Shown: positions 41,123-48,351 of the stretch, piece after piece | Layout: every line of letters starts with the position of its first letter | Numbering within the stretch: position 1 is the first letter of the stretch | NCBI RefSeq assembly: GCF_030150205.1 | Contig: NZ_JASLGT010000009.1 | Span: 310,001-374,000, forward strand | Length of the DNA: 64,000 nucleotides | Source: Niabella sp. | GTDB lineage: Bacteria > Bacteroidota > Bacteroidia > Chitinophagales > Chitinophagaceae | Reading direction: 5' to 3' | Notes under the pieces: generated by a model | Database searches by the model: none | What the model was told of the DNA's origin: nothing | The model's input: only the letters and a program-made list of their open reading frames with translations | Program-made: the position numbers and the translations under genes

Positions 41123-42538
41123 ATGAACAGATGGTATGCACTGATAACGTTGCTTTTGATAACGGGGGCTTGTAAACTCATGCCCAGGGAGGACTCAAAA
41201 AAAGAACCAGGCGGCAAATCAAAAACAACAGCAATGAAAAAGGAAACAGACTGGAAACATACGACGAATATTTACGAGGTAAACCTGCGGCAATATACTC
41301 CGGAAGGCACGTTTAATGCTTTTGCGGCGGCCTTGCCCCGGTTAAAAGATATGGGCGTGGGAACCCTTTGGTTTATGCCCATTACACCCATCGCCCGGGA
41401 AAAAATGAAAGGATCCCTGGGCAGCTATTATGCCTGCTCCGATTATACAGCAATTAACCCCGAATTTGGCACATTGCAGGATTTTCAAAACCTGGTAAAA
41501 CAGGCGCATGAAATGGGCTTTAAGGTTATTATCGACTGGGTGGCCAATCATACGGGATGGGATCATGTGTGGACGCGTTCACATCCGGACTATTATTTAA
41601 AAGACAGCGTCACGGGTACATTTAAAGTGGCCAGCGGAATGGATGATATTATTGAATTGAACTATGGAAACCCTGAATTGCGGAAGGCCATGATCGATGC
41701 GATGAAATTTTGGGTTCAGCAGGCGGATATTGACGGGTTCCGTTGCGATCTGGCCTCCTGGGTGGAGCTGGATTTCTGGAAGGAAGCCCGTCCGCAGCTG
41801 GATGCGGTAAAGCCATTGTTCTGGCTGGGCGAATATGATGAGCTGGAAAACCCGGATTATGGGAAGGTATTTGATGCCAGCTATTCCTGGAAATGGATGC
41901 ATAAAACGGAAGACTTTTTTAAGAAGCGTCAACCGCTGTCGGAATTATACGATCTGCTGCAACAGTACAACTCCATTGGCGATTCCAGTATGCGCGCCTG
42001 GTTTACATCAAATCATGATGAGAACAGCTGGAATGGAACGGAGTATGAAAAATATGGTGGACTGGCCATGCCGCTGGCGGTATTCAGCTGCACCTGGAAT
42101 GGCATACCACTGGTATATAGCGGCCAGGAAATTCCTTTGAAAGAAAAGCGGCTGCAGTTTTTTGACCGGGATCCAATTCCATGGCCGGGCAATCGGGTGG
42201 CGCAAACAGATGGATTGGCATTGCATTCTTTTTATAAAGTATTATTGAATTTGCATACCACCAATCCTGCACTACGGGGTGGCGACCCGGCCGTAACTAC
42301 TTTTAAACTCAGTACTACGGCAGACGACCGGGTATTGGCCTATCTGCGTAAAAATGGTACGCATGAAGTACTGGTGGTACTCAATTTTTCTGATGCTTCA
42401 AACCTGCATGTGGATATCACGGATGCGCATGTTACCGGTTCATTTAGCGATGTTTTTTCGGGCGCTACCCGGGATCTTTCCACCACAAAAAGTTTTGTGA
42501 TGCAGCCGTACGGATACCTGGTTTTTGAGAAGCGATAA
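41123..42538 (+). CDS. GH13 alpha-amylase family lipoprotein
   Basis: A 471-residue GH13 enzyme with a lipoprotein signal (MNRWYALITLLLITGAC, Cys17 in T-G-A-C). The barrel has region I DWVANHTGWDH, the nucleophile D209 (GFRCDLASW), the acid/base E237 (LGEYDE) and the third acid D299 (SNHDENSW). A C-terminal beta domain follows. It degrades alpha-glucans at the outer membrane surface or in the periplasm. The frame is open to 41048 on the same strand, but ATG 41123 is chosen because only it puts the signal peptide and lipobox at the N-terminus; the extra 25 codons are translated repeat DNA. Confidence 0.87.
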   Translation: MNRWYALITLLLITGACKLMPREDSKKEPGGKSKTTAMKKETDWKHTTNIYEVNLRQYTPEGTFNAFAAALPRLKDMGVGTLWFMPITPIAREKMKGSLGSYYACSDYTAINPEFGTLQDFQNLVKQAHEMGFKVIIDWVANHTGWDHVWTRSHPDYYLKDSVTGTFKVASGMDDIIELNYGNPELRKAMIDAMKFWVQQADIDGFRCDLASWVELDFWKEARPQLDAVKPLFWLGEYDELENPDYGKVFDASYSWKWMHKTEDFFKKRQPLSELYDLLQQYNSIGDSSMRAWFTSNHDENSWNGTEYEKYGGLAMPLAVFSCTWNGIPLVYSGQEIPLKEKRLQFFDRDPIPWPGNRVAQTDGLALHSFYKVLLNLHTTNPALRGGDPAVTTFKLSTTADDRVLAYLRKNGTHEVLVVLNFSDASNLHVDITDAHVTGSFSDVFSGATRDLSTTKSFVMQPYGYLVFEKR

Positions 42539-42931
42539 GGGGGTGTTTCATGTTCCAGGTTGGATTCTGTCTTTCACCTGATGTGTCAGGACAGATTTAA
42601 ATTCCGGAACGTGATCAACTGAAAACTGATCGCTGAAGACTGATGACCAAAGGTTCCCGGTTTGAAGTTTCATGTTCCAGGTTGGATTCCGTCTTTCACC
42701 TGATGTGTCAGGACAGATTTAAATTCCGGAACGTGATCAACTGAAAACTGATCGCTGAAAACTGATGACTAAAGGTTCCAGGTTGGATTCCGTCTTTCAC
42801 CTGATGTGTCAGGACAGATTTAGATTCCGGAACGGAATCAACTGAAAACTGAAGGCTGAAGACTGATGACTAGTAGCTAAAAGCGCAAACTGAAAACTGA
42901 GAACTGATGGCTGAAAACTGCGAACCGCTGT
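42539..42931. repeat. Three-copy long intergenic repeat with CTGA tail
   Basis: A unit starting GTTCCAGGTTGGATT occurs at 42552, 42674 and 42775 (spacing 122 and 101 nt). Each copy contains CACCTGATGTGTCAGGACAG (with CCTGA...TCAGG able to pair), then GATTTAAATTCCGGAACG and CTGAAAACTGATCGCTGAA. Copies 1 and 2 are nearly identical; copy 3 has more differences and ends in a longer CTGA-rich stretch to 42920. It separates the amylase gene from the CBS gene (opposite strands). Non-coding. Confidence 0.85.
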
Positions 42932-43366
42932 CTACCCGTTACTATGAATATAGTCCTGCAAATGATTAATGGTTTCCTTTTGCTGAAGAATGGTTTCCTT
43001 TACCACGTCGCTGATCGAAATGATGCCGGCGAGCTGTGCGTTGATAAATACGGGCAGGTACCGGATGTTTTTATCGCTCATCAGTTCCATACAATGCTCT
43101 ACGGTATCATCCGGAGAAATATGCGGCAATTCCGTTGACATAATTTCCTCCACGGTGGTATCTGAAGAATGTTTCCCTTTCAGGATCACCTTACGGGAAT
43201 AATCACGTTCGGTAATAATGCCCAGGTAATTTTCTCCCTTCTGTACCACCAGTGCACCAATGTTTTTTTCAGCCATCAATTCCAGTGCCTGGTACACGGA
43301 AGTAGCCGGAGCAATGCTGATCGTATTGTGCCCTTTACGGGCAAGGATATTGGAAACCTTAGCCAT
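42932..43366 (-). CDS. CBS-domain-pair protein
   Basis: A 144-residue protein made of two CBS motifs and little else. The first runs from about residue 10 to 65 (ISIAPATSVYQALELMAEKN, then LGIITERDYSRKVI) and the second from about 75 to 135 (ISPDDTVEHCMELMSDKNIR, then LAGIISISDVVKE). Such proteins bind adenosine nucleotides and act as energy sensors for partners. No partner gene is adjacent; mqnE lies upstream on the same strand but 133 nt away with its own promoter. A TATTTTTG box at 43396-43403 is a likely promoter element. Confidence 0.87.
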   Translation of the reverse strand: MAKVSNILARKGHNTISIAPATSVYQALELMAEKNIGALVVQKGENYLGIITERDYSRKVILKGKHSSDTTVEEIMSTELPHISPDDTVEHCMELMSDKNIRYLPVFINAQLAGIISISDVVKETILQQKETINHLQDYIHSNG

Positions 43367-43395
43367 GATAGCAATGATTTAGAACAGCAATATAT

Positions 43396-43403
43396 CAAAA
43401 ATA
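43396..43403 (-). promoter_or_regulatory. Putative -7 box of the CBS gene
   Basis: The minus strand reads TATTTTTG, an exact TAnnTTTG match, 30 nt before the ATG at 43366. No TTG was found at the -33 spacing. Confidence 0.4.
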
Positions 43404-43499
43404 GCGCAGAAAACCTAATCGGATTATCCGTCAATTGCTATATGCCATCAGTCTTTAGCTATCAGCCGCAGCTAAACGCTGAAAGCTCATTGCGCTTTA

Positions 43500-44639
43500 T
43501 TAAACAAGCACCTCTGTGCCATAATCTTTGATCACATTGTAAAGGGTACCTCGTTCCACGGGTTTGCGGTGGGCCTGCCTTATCAGTACTACAAGATCCT
43601 GTGTAGACATGGACGGAACCTGTTCCTCTGCCCCGGCCATGGAATAGATCTTGGTGGTATCGTCAATGGTTCCGTCAAGGTCGTTTACACCAAAGGAAAG
43701 CGACAGCTGGGCATTCTGCCGCCCCAGCATGGGCCAGTATGCCTTCAGGTGCGGAAAATTATCGAGGTAAATACGTGCAATCGCATAAAGCCGCATGTCT
43801 TCTACCAGGGTAGACTCTGCTACGTTGCTCATATCATTGTTTTTGTTACGGAATTTTAACGGGATAAACGTATTAAAGCCACCGGTCCGGTCCTGCAGCT
43901 CCCGTAAACGGCGCATATGATCTACCCGGTCGGCAAAACTTTCAATATGTCCGTACAGCATAGTAGCATTGGTATGCATTCCCAATTCGTGGGCCGTACC
44001 ATGAATAGCTAACCAGCCATCGGCATCTACCTTATCCGGACAAATCTGTTCACGCACACCTGCGGCAAAGATCTCAGCGCCACCGCCCGGCAGGCTTTCC
44101 AGCCCGGCGTCTTTGAGATATTCCAACCCTTCCTTCACGGTTTTTTTTGCCTTCCGGAACATATAATCCAGTTCAACGGCGGTAAATCCTTTAATATGAA
44201 GGTCGGGCCGGTGCTCCTTAATTTTGCGCAGCAGTTCAGCAAAGAACTCCAGGTTCATTTTAGGGTGTACGCCTCCTACAATATGTACTTCGGTTACCGG
44301 TTCGTTGTCGTATTTCTTCACAATGTCCATCATCTGCTCCAGTCCCAGTTCCCAGGCCTCATCCCGATGCGCGTATAAACGGCTGTAACTGCAAAAGTTA
44401 CAGGTATAAATACAGGCATTGGTAGGCTCAATATGAAAATTACGGTTAAAATAAGTTATATCTCCATGTAACCGTTCCCGTACAAAATTGGCCAGTGAGC
44501 CCACAAATCCAAGACTGCCTTTTTCAAAAAGAAGCAATGCTTCTGCATCCGTAATGCGCTGGTTATCGTAAACTTTTTGAGCGATGTTTTTCAGATCGGT
44601 ATCTGCTGTTAAAATAGATGTCTCTAACACTTCTGCCAT
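43500..44639 (-). CDS. mqnE: Aminofutalosine synthase
   Basis: A 379-residue radical-SAM enzyme of the futalosine route to menaquinone, joining 3-enolpyruvylbenzoate-inosine/adenosine precursors to aminofutalosine. The SAM-cluster cysteines are C76-x3-C80-x2-C83 (CIYTCNFC). HIVGGVHPKM and LPGGGAEIFA are the MqnE/MqnC family motifs; E-P-T-N-A-C and the overall length favour MqnE over MqnC. The frame extends 6 codons to a TTG, but ATG 44639 is chosen because the -7 box overlaps the TTG. No other mqn gene is in the window. Confidence 0.9.
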   Translation of the reverse strand: MAEVLETSILTADTDLKNIAQKVYDNQRITDAEALLLFEKGSLGFVGSLANFVRERLHGDITYFNRNFHIEPTNACIYTCNFCSYSRLYAHRDEAWELGLEQMMDIVKKYDNEPVTEVHIVGGVHPKMNLEFFAELLRKIKEHRPDLHIKGFTAVELDYMFRKAKKTVKEGLEYLKDAGLESLPGGGAEIFAAGVREQICPDKVDADGWLAIHGTAHELGMHTNATMLYGHIESFADRVDHMRRLRELQDRTGGFNTFIPLKFRNKNNDMSNVAESTLVEDMRLYAIARIYLDNFPHLKAYWPMLGRQNAQLSLSFGVNDLDGTIDDTTKIYSMAGAEEQVPSMSTQDLVVLIRQAHRKPVERGTLYNVIKDYGTEVLV

Positions 44640-44654
44640 GCTGCTGATTTTTTG

Positions 44655-44685
44655 CAAATTTAACGCTTTCTTGTTTAAGGCTCAA
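44655..44685 (-). promoter_or_regulatory. Promoter of mqnE
   Basis: On the minus strand TTG (44683-44685) is followed after exactly 20 nt by TAAATTTG (44655-44662), both perfect to the Bacteroidota consensus. It is 15 nt upstream of the ATG at 44639, which also decides the start codon. Confidence 0.75.
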
Positions 44686-44896
44686 GTTCAAGGTTTAGGG
44701 GGGCAAGACTAAACGTTAAGGAGTATCCGTTACTGAACCAGAAATCGCCATCCTGTTTCCGCCGGAATCTGGTTTGAAACGCAATGCTTCAAACCCGGAC
44801 TTCTTTTAACCCTTCTCAGCAATATTTTAATAAAACTTCGGGTTTAATAGTTATCTTCAATGGTTGTATAACAAGAGGGATAAACTAAAGTTTACT

Positions 44897-46156
44897 ATGA
44901 GCTTAAAATTCAGATTGACGATCCTGAGCTTCCTGCAATTTTTCATATGGGGTGCCTGGTTGATCACGATCGGGGCCTATTGGTTTCAGACAAAAAAATG
45001 GTCGGGCGGTGAGTTCGGCGCTATTTTTTCTACCATGGGTATTTCCGCCCTCTTTATGCCCACGGTAATGGGTATGCTTGCAGACCGCGTGATCAATGCT
45101 GAAAAATTACTCGGTCTTTCCCACCTCATGGGGGGACTGGTGCTGATGCTGGTGCCGTTGGTAGACAGCCCAGTGACCATGTTCCCGGTGATGCTGATCA
45201 ATATGATCTTTTATATGCCCACTATTTCGCTGGCTAACAGCGTTTCCTATACCTCCTTGAAAAATGCAGGGAAGGATGTGGTAAAAGACTTTCCGCCGAT
45301 CCGGGTATGGGGAACCGTGGGGTTTATTGCTGCCATGTGGACGGTAAGCTTGCTACAGCTGGAGAAAACAGCCGGACAATTTTATGTAGCCGCAGGGGCA
45401 TCTTTTTTACTGGCAATTTATTCCTTTACCTTGCCCAAATGTCCGCCTCCGTTAAAAGGACAGTCGAACAGGGAAGCGGGCGCAAGGATGGGAAAAGACA
45501 TGTTTTCCTTATTCAGAAACCGGAAAATGGCACTATTCTTTATCTTCTCGATGTTGCTGGGTGCGGCATTGCAGCTAACGAATGCCTACGGCGATACCTT
45601 TCTGCATGATTTTGCCAAGATCGATCTGTATAAGGATACCGTTGCTGTAAAATATCCGGCCATTATCATGTCCATCTCCCAGATCTCCGAAACCCTGTTC
45701 ATACTGGCGATTCCTTTTTTCCTGAAAAAGTTTGGAATCAAACAGGTGATGCTGATCAGTATGATTGCATGGGTACTGCGCTTTGGTTTGTTTGCCTATG
45801 GCAACCCCGCAGAAGGGCTTTGGATGATCATTCTGTCCTGTATTATTTACGGTATGGCCTTTGACTTTTTTAATATTTCCGGTTCGTTGTTTGTAGAAAC
45901 ACAAAGCAGTCCTTCCATCCGGGCAAGTGCCCAGGGCATCTTTATGATGATGACAAATGGGATTGGTGCGGTACTGGGCAGCGTGATCAGCGGTATTGTA
46001 ATTCAAAAGTTTTTTACAGCGCCGGGTGGGGTTATGAACTGGCATGAAATCTGGCTGAGCTTCGCTGCATATTCATTGGTGGTAGCCGTTTTATTTGCCG
46101 TGCTGTTCAAGCATAAGCACAATCCCCAGGCGCTGGAACGCGTGGCTGGTCATTAA
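44897..46156 (+). CDS. Nucleoside:H+ symporter-like MFS permease (NupG family)
   Basis: A 419-residue inner-membrane transporter with about 12 membrane segments. SFLQFFIWGAWLITIGAYWF in the first helix and MQTN-like NGIGAVLGSVISG near the end are typical of the Nuc_H_symport family (NupG, XapB). The middle loop has a conserved ADRVI motif. It is expected to import nucleosides. ATG 44897 is preferred over an upstream TTG at 44864 because the hydrophobic start MSLKFRLTILSF then leads the protein. It is a single gene between mqnE (divergent) and trxA. Purine or pyrimidine specificity is unknown. Confidence 0.8.
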   Translation: MSLKFRLTILSFLQFFIWGAWLITIGAYWFQTKKWSGGEFGAIFSTMGISALFMPTVMGMLADRVINAEKLLGLSHLMGGLVLMLVPLVDSPVTMFPVMLINMIFYMPTISLANSVSYTSLKNAGKDVVKDFPPIRVWGTVGFIAAMWTVSLLQLEKTAGQFYVAAGASFLLAIYSFTLPKCPPPLKGQSNREAGARMGKDMFSLFRNRKMALFFIFSMLLGAALQLTNAYGDTFLHDFAKIDLYKDTVAVKYPAIIMSISQISETLFILAIPFFLKKFGIKQVMLISMIAWVLRFGLFAYGNPAEGLWMIILSCIIYGMAFDFFNISGSLFVETQSSPSIRASAQGIFMMMTNGIGAVLGSVISGIVIQKFFTAPGGVMNWHEIWLSFAAYSLVVAVLFAVLFKHKHNPQALERVAGH

Positions 46157-46230
46157 ATGAACGGCTGTTAGCGGTCATTTGTCAGGCGCTTTACCCGTAT
46201 TGACATTTTCTGCACAACTTTTTGTCAATA

Positions 46231-46261
46231 TTGCCTGTTATTAAAATGGGAACTAAATTTG
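46231..46261 (+). promoter_or_regulatory. Promoter of trxA
   Basis: TTG (46231-46233), 20 nt, then TAAATTTG (46254-46261): a perfect match to the Bacteroidota promoter form, 39 nt before the thioredoxin start codon. Confidence 0.8.
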
Positions 46262-46300
46262 TAATTCTTTATCAATAATTAATCAATTAAAATATTCGAA

Positions 46301-46621
46301 ATGGCAAAAGAATTTAATGATTCCAACTTTCAGGCAGAGGTTTTGGACTCTGATAAATTAACGGTGGTGGATTTTTGGGCAGAATGGTGCGGTCCCTGTC
46401 GTGCGATTGGGCCGGTAATTGAGGAATTATCGAAAGAATACGAGGGAAAGGTAAATATCGGGAAAGTGAACGTGGATGTGAATCCCCAGGTTTCTATGAA
46501 CTATGGTATTACTTCCATCCCTGCCATCCTGTTTATTAAAAACGGCCAGGTGGTAGATAAGCTGGTAGGTGCGCAGCCCAAAGGCAACTTTGTAAAGAAG
46601 ATCGAATCACATCTGAACTAA
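46301..46621 (+). CDS. trxA: Thioredoxin
   Basis: A 106-residue thioredoxin with the redox centre W-C30-G-P-C33 in DFWAEWCGPCRAIGP, the buried Asp (VVDFWA) and the cis-Pro loop (TSIPAILF). It reduces protein disulfides in the cytoplasm. The length is typical (no signal peptide). It has its own promoter (TTG-N20-TAAATTTG) and an intrinsic terminator 31 nt after the stop, so it is a single transcription unit. Confidence 0.95.
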   Translation: MAKEFNDSNFQAEVLDSDKLTVVDFWAEWCGPCRAIGPVIEELSKEYEGKVNIGKVNVDVNPQVSMNYGITSIPAILFIKNGQVVDKLVGAQPKGNFVKKIESHLN

Positions 46622-47019
46622 TTCGGAAATCCGGACAAATGTTAAATTTTTTAAGCCCTGTCGAATTTTTCGCAGGGCTTTTTCTTTGGCTGTCCGCTCC
46701 ATAATCCCGTCACCAGCTTTCCTCCGGCCAGGGTGTAAACAACCGGGAAATTGGTATACGAAGGTAGAAATGAACCAAAGCGAAATCGATTGCGCAAAAA
46801 AAAGCAGGTAATGAGGAACCCTTTGCTTTTTGGCTGAGATCTCTGCCAGGACTGCGTTTTACTACTTTCGCGGTGCCGTTTTATATGGCATGGATGCCCA
46901 TGCCGGTATCGAGAAAAAAAACTGTTCCCGGTACTAAATAGCAAAAACCTGCTAATTTTATTCTATCCGGATCCGCAGGGAACAAAATTACTAAACGTCA
47001 AACTTTTTGATTATCTGTA
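46622..47019. other. 398-nt gap between trxA and the LacI regulator gene
   Basis: Apart from the trxA terminator at 46653, nothing is recognised. An open frame on the minus strand (46651-46944) has no family features and would read through the terminator. The regulator promoter should lie in the last 100 nt but has no good consensus match. Confidence 0.45.
46653..46685 (+). terminator. Intrinsic terminator of trxA
   Basis: AAGCCCTG (46653-46660) and CAGGGCTT (46673-46680) pair around a 12-nt loop that has its own CG/CG contact, followed by TTTTTC. Confidence 0.85.
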
Positions 47020-48033
47020 GTGAAACATTTATCCATTAAAGACATTGCGCGGCTCGCCGGGGTTGCGCCATCCACGGTTTCCTTCGTTGTGAACGGAAAA
47101 CACCAGGAAATGCGGATCAGCGAAGAAATGGTCAAACACATCCAGGCCATTATTAAAAAGACCGGTTATATCCCAAACCGGGCGGCTGCAAGTCTCCGCA
47201 CCGGAAGAACCCATGTGATCGGGCTGATTGTGGAAGACATTGCCAATGCATTCTTTGCATCCCTTGCCAAGTCGGTTGAGTCCGTTGCTGCTAAGGTTGG
47301 TTACCGGGTGGTGTATGGCAGCACTGAAAACGACGATGGCAAAGGCAACGACCTCATACAGCTGCTGGCAAAGCAGGTGGATGGTTTTTTAATTACCCCT
47401 TCTATTGGTATGAAAACCGGGGTTCAGGCATTAAAAAAGACAAAGAAACCGTTGGTGCTGATCGATCGTTATTTTCCGGATGAAGATATCCCGTTTGCGC
47501 TTGTTGACAACTATGGGGGAGTAAGCCAGGCAACGGAGTATCTTATTGAAAAAAACAAGAAGAACATCGCCTTCGTAAATGTGGCCATGGACCAGGTGCA
47601 GATGAAGGAGCGGGAGCGGGCCTTTGTGGATGTGATGCACAACCGCGGGCTGTTTCAGAAAAAGCTGTTGCTGCGGCTTCCGTATTACCAGGACAAAACA
47701 CAATATGAGTCAAGAATTCGCAGCTTTCTTCAAAAGCGACCGGAGATTGATGCCATTATTTTTGCAACCAATTACCTGGGCATGTTTGGGATCAAAGCTC
47801 TAAAGGACCTGGATATTGCCATACCGGGCCGGGTAGCGGTACTCAGTTTCGATGATACCGATCTTTTCCGTTTTTCATCGCCGGCCATTTCCGTAATCAG
47901 CCAGCCGGTACAGGAGATCGCTGCGCAGGCTATGCGATTGCTGCTGGAGCAAATGGATGCAGGGCAAAAGAAAAAGCACCCCGAGGGAGGCGTATTGGTA
48001 TCCCCTGAACTTATTTTAAGAAATTCCGTATAA
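47020..48033 (+). CDS. LacI-family transcription regulator
   Basis: A 337-residue regulator starting with GTG. Residues 3-25 (SIKDIARLAGVAPSTVSFV) are the LacI helix-turn-helix, and NRAAASLRTGRTHVIGLIVE the hinge and core start. The rest is a periplasmic-binding-protein-like sugar-sensing core (about 60-330) ending SVISQPVQEIA. It lies just upstream of two SusC/SusD loci on the same strand. Several AACGATT/ATCGATT palindromes, the form of LacI operators with a central CG, sit in the promoter regions of those loci (48074, 48241, 48319, 56661, 63079). Control of the two PULs, in response to a sugar from their substrate, is inferred. Confidence 0.88.
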   Translation: MKHLSIKDIARLAGVAPSTVSFVVNGKHQEMRISEEMVKHIQAIIKKTGYIPNRAAASLRTGRTHVIGLIVEDIANAFFASLAKSVESVAAKVGYRVVYGSTENDDGKGNDLIQLLAKQVDGFLITPSIGMKTGVQALKKTKKPLVLIDRYFPDEDIPFALVDNYGGVSQATEYLIEKNKKNIAFVNVAMDQVQMKERERAFVDVMHNRGLFQKKLLLRLPYYQDKTQYESRIRSFLQKRPEIDAIIFATNYLGMFGIKALKDLDIAIPGRVAVLSFDDTDLFRFSSPAISVISQPVQEIAAQAMRLLLEQMDAGQKKKHPEGGVLVSPELILRNSV

Positions 48034-48351
48034 AAATTTTGTTAATTAAAATTATCCTTTTAATTTTAGTTTTGCAAAAACGATTTTGCTTTCTGAGGTA
48101 CCGGCAGGAGAAAAGAGAAATGCCCGATAGTTAGAACCGGAACCTGGATGTGTTGCGGATGTATTGCTGTATGATTAATGAATCCAAAGATTGTTGCCAC
48201 ATTTAATGTACGTTTAGCTTAAGCATTTTTTCAGGAACTGAATCGTTTAAAATGATTTTTTTGGGGCGGAGGCGATCAATGACGGTACATTGTTGACCAA
48301 AAATGCATATTTGATTCTAACGATTATTAAACCAAATATTAATCATCTTCT
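48034..48351. other. 318-nt leader of PUL 1
   Basis: It contains a -7 box with an operator-like palindrome on top of the expected start (48067-48089), an 8-nt inverted repeat just before (AATTAAAA 48044-48051 / TTTTAATT 48058-48065), and two further AACGATT-type motifs (48241-48250, 48319-48325). About 270 nt of untranslated leader would precede the SusC start. No small open frame or hairpin leader stands out. Confidence 0.5.
48067..48089 (+). promoter_or_regulatory. PUL 1 promoter with overlapping LacI-like operator
   Basis: TAGTTTTG (48067-48074) is an exact -7 box. It is followed by GCAAAAACGATTTTGC (48074-48089), palindromic apart from one base and with the central C-G that LacI proteins recognise. 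The palindrome covers the expected transcription start, a classic repression position. A TTTG at 48038-48041 is the nearest -33-like element, 25 nt upstream, wider than usual. Confidence 0.55.

Noticed and set aside
42552..42880. CRISPR or tRNA cluster
   Set aside because: The unit is too long and has no unique spacers of constant size; no cloverleaf or conserved tRNA boxes are visible.
44640..44657. A TTG start for mqnE
   Set aside because: The TTG belongs to the -7 box TAAATTTG; the ATG at 44639 is 15 nt downstream of that box and fits the family.
46651..46944. A 97-codon open frame on the minus strand
   Set aside because: It would start and end in intergenic DNA, overlaps the trxA terminator and has an implausible Ser/Arg/Phe-rich composition.
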